Part shown: piece after piece, positions 59,728-64,000 of the stretch | Layout of the letters: every line of letters starts with the position of its first letter | Position numbering within the stretch: position 1 is the stretch's first letter | NCBI RefSeq assembly: GCF_042427745.1 | Contig: NZ_JBHMFA010000001.1 | DNA: 64,000 nucleotides | Direction: 5' to 3' (one strand) | Source: Algibacter miyuki | GTDB lineage: Bacteria; Bacteroidota; Bacteroidia; Flavobacteriales; Flavobacteriaceae | Notes under the pieces: generated by a model | What the model saw: the letters and a program-made list of their open reading frames with translations, nothing else | The model's database searches: none | What the model was told of the DNA's origin: nothing | Position numbers and translations under genes: made by a program

Positions 59728-60354
59728 TTATTTTCCGTTAAAGCTATTCATGGTGTTACTCATTCCTGCTAAACCGAAGGATTTAATAAGTTCTATAGAC
59801 TTGGTTAAACGTTCTTTTAGAGTTTTGTTTTCCTCGTCGCTCCATTCGCCAAGTACGTAATCTATTTGTTTACCTTTACTGAAGGCGTCACTAATACCAA
59901 AGCGGAAACGGTTGTATTTTGTGGTGTTTAGTGTGCTTTGGATATCTTTTAATCCGTTGTGGCCACCATCGCTACCTTTGGTTTTTACGCGTATACTTCC
60001 GAAGGGTAAGTTGAGGTCGTCTGTAATTACAAGTAAGTTTTCTAATGGAATTTTTTCTTTGGTAAGCCAGTATTGCACGGCTTTACCACTTAAATTCATG
60101 TAGGTACTTGGTTTGAGTAAAATAAAGGTGCGTCCTTTTAATTTATAGGTGGTTAGGTCGCCTAGTTTTTGTGTGGTAAAGGTAAGGTCTTCTTGGTGTG
60201 CTAAGTGATCTAAAACTTTAAAACCGATGTTATGGCGAGTGTTTTCATACTCTGATCCAATGTTTCCTAAACCAACTATTAAATATTTTTTCATAGGATT
60301 TTGCGCTTCTATGTTATGTTCTTTTCTGAATAGTTTTAATAAAAATGACCACAT
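59728..60354 (-). CDS. pth: Peptidyl-tRNA hydrolase
   Basis: 208 residues from the ATG at 60354 (MWSFLLKLFRKE); an internal ATG at 60294 (MKKYLIVGLGNIG) gives 188 residues and is also possible. A still longer reading runs into repeat copy C and is rejected. The family core is clear: LIVGLGNIGSEYENTRHNIGF with the catalytic His, KPSTYMNLSGKAV, and DDLNLPFGSIRVKTKGSDGGHNGL. The enzyme frees tRNA from stalled peptidyl-tRNA. It lies downstream of rplY, a common Bacteroidota arrangement, with the repeat between them. Confidence 0.95.
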   Translation of the reverse strand: MWSFLLKLFRKEHNIEAQNPMKKYLIVGLGNIGSEYENTRHNIGFKVLDHLAHQEDLTFTTQKLGDLTTYKLKGRTFILLKPSTYMNLSGKAVQYWLTKEKIPLENLLVITDDLNLPFGSIRVKTKGSDGGHNGLKDIQSTLNTTKYNRFRFGISDAFSKGKQIDYVLGEWSDEENKTLKERLTKSIELIKSFGLAGMSNTMNSFNGK

Positions 60355-60430
60355 TTTGGTGTTTTTGTTTAACAAACATAATAAATATGGTACTAATTTT
60401 TGGTGCTTTCCTTTTTTTAATAAAGTGGCC

Positions 60431-60523
60431 TTTGCGTTAGGGATTGTAGTGAAAAGCCCACAGCCTGACGCAGGAAGAGCGCGGACTTGTAGCGGAAAGC
60501 CCGACCCTTTTCGGGGAACGCCC
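60431..60523 (+). repeat. Intergenic repeat family, copy C
   Basis: 93 bp between pth and rplY, on the strand opposite to both. It starts TTTGCGTTAGGGATT and ends GCGGAAAGCCCGACCC then CGGGGAACGCCC. The middle is distinct from copies A and B. A small hairpin in the right end (CCC/GGG around TTTTC) has counterparts in A (ACCC/GGGT) and B (ACC/GGT). Confidence 0.85.
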
Positions 60524-60553
60524 AAATTATTATAATTATTATTGGTAAAAATA

Positions 60554-60585
60554 AAAAAGCATCCTGAATTAACAGAATGCTTTTT
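60554..60585 (-). terminator. Terminator after rplY
   Basis: AAAAAGCAT (60554-60562) pairs with ATGCTTTTT (60577-60585), with an inner CTG/CAG. On the minus strand it ends in a T tract. Confidence 0.8.
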
Positions 60586-60606
60586 GTATTATGATAAGAA
60601 TATGTT

Positions 60607-61221
60607 CTATTCTTGAGCTGCTTCTGCTGCTGGAGCTTCTGCACCTTCTTCTTCGTCGTCATCTTCAACAACTGCTGTTCTAGATGTTTTAATTTGACAT
60701 ACAACTGTGTTATCAGTATGTAAGAAAGTGTATTTTTCGTTTGCTAATTCGCTAACGGCAACTTTATCACCAATTTTTAATGGAGTAATATCTACTTCAA
60801 TAAAATCTGGAAGGTTTGCTGGAAGTGCTTTAACACGTAATTTACGGTTGTTTCTACGTAAGATACCACCATTTTTAACACCTTTAGAGTTTCCTACTAA
60901 GTTTACAGGAATATCTAATGCAATTTCTTTGTCTTCAAATAACTGATAGAAATCTACGTGTAAAATTCCGTCTGTTACTGGGTGAAATTGAATGTCTTGT
61001 AATACAGCGTTTAAAGTTTCGCCGCTATCTAATTTAATCACAACTGTATGCGCATTAGGCGTGTATACTAGTTTTGAGAAAGCTAATTCTTGTGCTGAAA
61101 AATGCACTGGCTTGTCTCCTCCGTATAATACGCAAGGAACCTGACCAGCATTACGTAAGGCTTTTGTTGCTTTTTTGCCTACGCTTTCTCTTTGAGATCC
61201 GTTGATTGTAATTGATTTCAT
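60607..61221 (-). CDS. rplY: Ribosomal protein bL25 / CTC-type
   Basis: 204 residues, the long CTC-type bL25 rather than the 94-residue form. The N-terminal L25 domain has GSQRESVGKKATKALRNAGQVPCVLYGG. The C-terminal TL5 domain has VDFYQLFEDKEIALDIPVNLVGNSKGVKNGG. The protein ends in an acidic, Ala-rich tail (EGAEAPAAEAAQE). It binds 5S rRNA in the large subunit. It lies 56 nt downstream of prs, probably in one unit. Confidence 0.95.
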   Translation of the reverse strand: MKSITINGSQRESVGKKATKALRNAGQVPCVLYGGDKPVHFSAQELAFSKLVYTPNAHTVVIKLDSGETLNAVLQDIQFHPVTDGILHVDFYQLFEDKEIALDIPVNLVGNSKGVKNGGILRRNNRKLRVKALPANLPDFIEVDITPLKIGDKVAVSELANEKYTFLHTDNTVVCQIKTSRTAVVEDDDEEEGAEAPAAEAAQE

Positions 61222-61277
61222 TCTTGTTTATATATATTAAATTAATATTCTAATTTGGTTTCCCTTGCGGGGAAATG

Positions 61278-62219
61278 TTACATTACAAAACTTGAACTAA
61301 TAGACGTATTGTTGTGTACCTTATCCATAACTTGAGCAAATAAATCTGCGCAACTTAATACACGAATTTTATCGCTTAATGGTTTTACCGGAATAGAATC
61401 GGTTACAATAAGTTCTTCTAATTTTGAGTTTTCTAATTTTTTATAGGCATCACCTGATAAAATAGGGTGTGTACAAATAGCTCTAACGCTTAATGCTCCA
61501 CGTTCCATCATTAAATCGGCTGCTTTTGCTAATGTTCCGGCTGTATCAACCATATCATCTACCAATACAACGTTTTTTCCTGTTACATCACCAATAAGCT
61601 CCATGTGTGAAATTACATTGGCTTTTGCGCGTTGTTTATAACAAATTACTACATCACTTTTTAATGCTTTAGAATAGGCATAAGCTCTTTTAGAGCCTCC
61701 CATATCTGGCGATGCAATAGTTAAATTTGGTAAGTTTAAACTGCGTAAGTACGGTAAAAATATAGTGGATGCAAAAAGGTGATCTACTGGTTTTTCGAAA
61801 AAACCTTGTATCTGGTCAGCATGTAAATCCATGGTGATGATACGTGTTGCACCTGCTGCTTCTAACATTTTTGCCACCAATTTTGCTGCAATTGGCACTC
61901 TTGGTTTGTCTTTTCTATCTTGTCTTGCCCAACCAAAATATGGTAAAACCGCTGTAATGTGTCTTGCTGATGCGCGTTTTGCTGCATCAATCATTAACAA
62001 CATTTCCATTAAGTTTTCTGGACCAGGGTTTGTTGAACCTATGATAAAAATACGAGCTCCACGTATAGACTCCTCGTAAGACGGTTGGAATTCTCCATCG
62101 CTATAGGTTGAGGTAATTACTTTACCTAGTTCTGCTCCGTATGCTTTAGCGATTTTCTCACCAAGGACTTTACTTTGAGTACACGCAAAAATTTTAGCTT
62201 CTGTTACTACTATGGGCAT
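61278..62219 (-). CDS. prs: Ribose-phosphate pyrophosphokinase
   Basis: 313 residues, normal for the family. Motifs are the ATP-binding YFGWARQDRKD, the MDLHADQIQGFF segment and the PRPP-binding loop VLVDDMVDTAGTLAKAA. It makes PRPP for nucleotide, His and Trp synthesis. It is the first gene of a leftward prs-rplY-pth group, divergent from the tRNA-Leu gene. Confidence 0.97.
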   Translation of the reverse strand: MPIVVTEAKIFACTQSKVLGEKIAKAYGAELGKVITSTYSDGEFQPSYEESIRGARIFIIGSTNPGPENLMEMLLMIDAAKRASARHITAVLPYFGWARQDRKDKPRVPIAAKLVAKMLEAAGATRIITMDLHADQIQGFFEKPVDHLFASTIFLPYLRSLNLPNLTIASPDMGGSKRAYAYSKALKSDVVICYKQRAKANVISHMELIGDVTGKNVVLVDDMVDTAGTLAKAADLMMERGALSVRAICTHPILSGDAYKKLENSKLEELIVTDSIPVKPLSDKIRVLSCADLFAQVMDKVHNNTSISSSFVM

Positions 62220-62345
62220 GGTTGTTGTGCTGTTTTATAGTGCTTAAGCACCGCTTATTTTAAACAAGGTGCAAATTTATGGATTTATTTTTACCTAAAA
62301 TGTATATTGGTGCGTATTTTTTGGGTGATATATCGAAAAAATCTA

Positions 62346-62353
62346 TATTTTTG
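62346..62353 (+). promoter_or_regulatory. -7 promoter element of tRNA-Leu
   Basis: TATTTTTG matches TAnnTTTG exactly, 11 nt before the mature tRNA 5' end. TTG at 62321-62323 is a plausible -33 element. Confidence 0.65.
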
Positions 62354-62364
62354 CTGCTCCAAAT

Positions 62365-62447
62365 GCTCAAGTGGTGGAATTGGTAGACACGTCGGATTCA
62401 AAATCCGATTCTTCGGAGTGCGGGTTCGATTCCCGCCTTGAGTACCA
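62365..62447 (+). tRNA. tRNA-Leu(CAA)
   Basis: An 83-nt class II tRNA. The acceptor arm GCTCAAG pairs with CTTGAGT (one G-U) and an encoded CCA follows. The anticodon stem TCGGA/TCCGA encloses TTCAAAA, with anticodon CAA at 62399-62401. A long variable arm and the T arm GCGGGTTCGATTCCCGC are present. Confidence 0.95.
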
Positions 62448-62484
62448 AAAACCCTTTAAAAACAACGTTTTTAAAGGGCTTTTT
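62448..62484 (+). terminator. Terminator after tRNA-Leu
   Basis: CCCTTTAAAAAC (62452-62463) pairs perfectly with GTTTTTAAAGGG (62467-62478) around an AAC loop, followed by CTTTTT. Confidence 0.9.
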
Positions 62485-62512
62485 AATTTTATTTTCTATT
62501 AAATTTAGTTTT

Positions 62513-63976
62513 TTAATGCTTCTTATAAGGTACTGTTCCTAAGTGATCAACCTTAATGCCCCATTTATCTAAATAATGTGTGCCTGGAAGAAATTGATCC
62601 CCATTAGCTTTTAATCGTTGTGTTAAACGGCTATCTAAATCGGATTGTAGTACGGCATAATCAGTTTTGTTTACTAAATTATTCATTTGGTGTGGATCTT
62701 CCTCGTTATTGAATAGTAACCAAGGACCATTTAAATCTTTTACGTAGGTGTACTTTTCGGTAACCAAACCTCGGTATTCTCTACCTTGGCGTTTTGGCTT
62801 GTTCCATTCGCCAAACGGTTGCACACATGTTATTATAGTTTCTTTACCAACGGTATCATCTTTACCTTCCATATAAGGTTTGTAATTAATGCCTTCAATC
62901 GGTTCTGGTATATTGATTTGGCATAAACTTAATAAGGTTGGTAAAATATCTTCGGAATTTAAAATGGCTTCTCGCTTACCGGGTTTTATACCTAAATATT
63001 TAGGAATATGAACAAGCATAGGCACTCGAACCGATTCATCAAAAGGTTGTTGTTTTCTATAAGCTCCTTGTGAACCTAGTAAATCGCCATGATCGGAAGT
63101 AAATACAATTATGGTATTATCTAATTGGTTATTACTTTTTAGATCCTGAATTAATTCCCCAACCATATCGTCTAAAGCAACTATATGTGCATAATAACCT
63201 GCAATATCTTTTCTTACTTTGGTTGCTATATTTTCTGGTACATTCGGCCTTAATTCCATGTCGTCCGGATTAAACATATCTCTATATTTTTTTGGAGCAG
63301 AATCATAAGGGTTGTGTGGCGTTCCCCAAGAAAGCATTAATAAAAAGGGATTGTTTACATTTTTTTTTGAATTGATATAATCAATCGCTGCGTCTGTTTG
63401 TTCGAAGGTATCATAACCATTCCAGGTTTTAGGCGTTGGATCATTATTATCATAATAGATTGAACTGTTGTAGTTATGCGTGCATTCATTAGCCATCCAA
63501 AACTGAAAGCCTTGTCTTCTGTTTCCAGGTGGAATAAAACTTTCTCTTCCATGCCCATCGATATGCCACTTGCCAATAAACCCAGTGTCATAGCCTGCTT
63601 TATTATAAATTTTTGCCATGGAAACAGCATTAGTATCGAGTTGAACATCGTTCATAAAAACGCCGTTTGTTAGCGGACGCTGCCCTGTAATTAACGAAGC
63701 TTTAAATGGTGTACAAACCGGCATGCCCGATACAGCATTTTTGAAGTTGACGCTTATGGCTTCTAAATTATCGAGGTGTGGTGTGTTTACATTGGGGTCG
63801 CCGGCATAGCTTGTAGATTGCGCTCTAAGTTGGTCGGTTAAAATAATGAGGACATTAGGTTGTTTTTCATCCGAAGTAATATGGTGCTTTTTAGTGGTTG
63901 ATTTACAGGAGACTAAAACTAAAAGGAACAGAATGTATGCGGTTTTAAACATATAGGAGTGCTGTGATTTTTTCAT
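62513..63976 (-). CDS. Sulfatase, lipoprotein, with variant active-site motif
   Basis: 487 residues. A lipoprotein signal has the lipobox LVLVSCKST; a second ATG at residue 9 is also a possible start. Sulfatase fold motifs are NVLIILTDQLRAQST (metal-binding Asp), TGFIGKWHIDGHG, and IIVFTSDHGDLLG. The active-site segment reads GMPVCTPFKASLITGQRPLTNG: Cys88 is the expected formylglycine precursor, but Lys92 replaces the Arg of the C-x-P-x-R maturation motif. Family members remove sulfate from polysaccharides such as carrageenan, ulvan or host glycans. The substrate is not evident; no glycoside hydrolase lies beside it within the window. Confidence 0.88.
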   Translation of the reverse strand: MKKSQHSYMFKTAYILFLLVLVSCKSTTKKHHITSDEKQPNVLIILTDQLRAQSTSYAGDPNVNTPHLDNLEAISVNFKNAVSGMPVCTPFKASLITGQRPLTNGVFMNDVQLDTNAVSMAKIYNKAGYDTGFIGKWHIDGHGRESFIPPGNRRQGFQFWMANECTHNYNSSIYYDNNDPTPKTWNGYDTFEQTDAAIDYINSKKNVNNPFLLMLSWGTPHNPYDSAPKKYRDMFNPDDMELRPNVPENIATKVRKDIAGYYAHIVALDDMVGELIQDLKSNNQLDNTIIVFTSDHGDLLGSQGAYRKQQPFDESVRVPMLVHIPKYLGIKPGKREAILNSEDILPTLLSLCQINIPEPIEGINYKPYMEGKDDTVGKETIITCVQPFGEWNKPKRQGREYRGLVTEKYTYVKDLNGPWLLFNNEEDPHQMNNLVNKTDYAVLQSDLDSRLTQRLKANGDQFLPGTHYLDKWGIKVDHLGTVPYKKH

Positions 63977-64000
63977 AAAATAATGTGTTTATTCTATCGG

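Noticed and set aside
59728..60525. Longer reading of pth that begins inside repeat copy C
   Set aside because: The extra N-terminal residues are translated repeat DNA; the family core starts at MKKYLIVGLG or slightly before.
1..64000. CRISPR arrays, prophage, insertion sequences or rRNA genes
   Set aside because: No regularly spaced repeats, integrase or transposase genes, or rRNA sequence were seen.

Overview
The window looks like chromosomal DNA of a member of the Flavobacteriaceae (phylum Bacteroidota), probably marine. The DNA is AT-rich by eye. Several promoters carry the Bacteroidota -7 element TAnnTTTG. Four large secreted proteins end in type IX secretion (T9SS) sorting domains. There is an HemC-HemD fusion, a DUF1800/DUF1501 pair, a lipoprotein sulfatase and a TonB-dependent receptor. 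I see no rRNA, CRISPR array, prophage or intact insertion sequence. One tRNA gene, tRNA-Leu(CAA), is present.

Layout. 1-2.1 kb: potassium uptake (RCK subunit cut by the window edge, plus a TrkH/KtrB channel). 2.1-8.6 kb: a haem block. hemA and a hemC-hemD fusion read leftwards. An AraC-type regulator, an unannotated 54-residue ORF, a ThuA-like protein, ferrochelatase hemH and hemJ read rightwards. 8.8-14.5 kb: a histidine phosphatase, a DUF2007 protein, a MocR-type regulator divergent from a TonB receptor, and bioB. 14.7-19.5 kb: a small secreted protein, an 850-residue six-repeat T9SS substrate, and pheS. 19.7-28.4 kb: nhaA, then a tripartite RND efflux operon with a GbsR/MarR regulator in front (perfect palindromic operator at its promoter) and a TetR regulator behind. 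28.5-33 kb: tex, then a stress-type cluster of a cupredoxin-like protein, an AhpD-like protein, a 51-residue ORF and an AraC regulator. 33.2-39.7 kb: rsmA-mgtE, DUF1501/DUF1800, and an ALDH7 aldehyde dehydrogenase. 40-52.4 kb: alpha-2-macroglobulin and penicillin-binding protein 1C, separated by one of two paralogous T9SS type B (CHU_C) proteins, with the second paralogue convergent to pbpC. 52.7-64 kb: serS, a gamma-carboxylase-like HTTM protein overlapping ribF, a secreted zinc metalloprotease, pth, rplY, prs, tRNA-Leu and a sulfatase.

Most notable non-gene signals. (1) A 16-bp sequence occurs twice near the second AraC gene, each time exactly 43 nt upstream of a -7 box, in front of the 51-residue ORF and of the AhpD-like gene. 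(2) A three-copy intergenic repeat family of 92-104 bp has conserved ends and variable hairpin middles. (3) Both CHU_C paralogues have an open frame through a full signal peptide but no ATG, GTG or TTG at its start; both offer ATT-ATC instead. (4) A 9-bp perfect palindrome overlaps the promoter of the efflux operon. (5) A sulfatase carries Lys where the formylglycine motif normally has Arg.

Functions come from motif recognition by eye; no database search was run.
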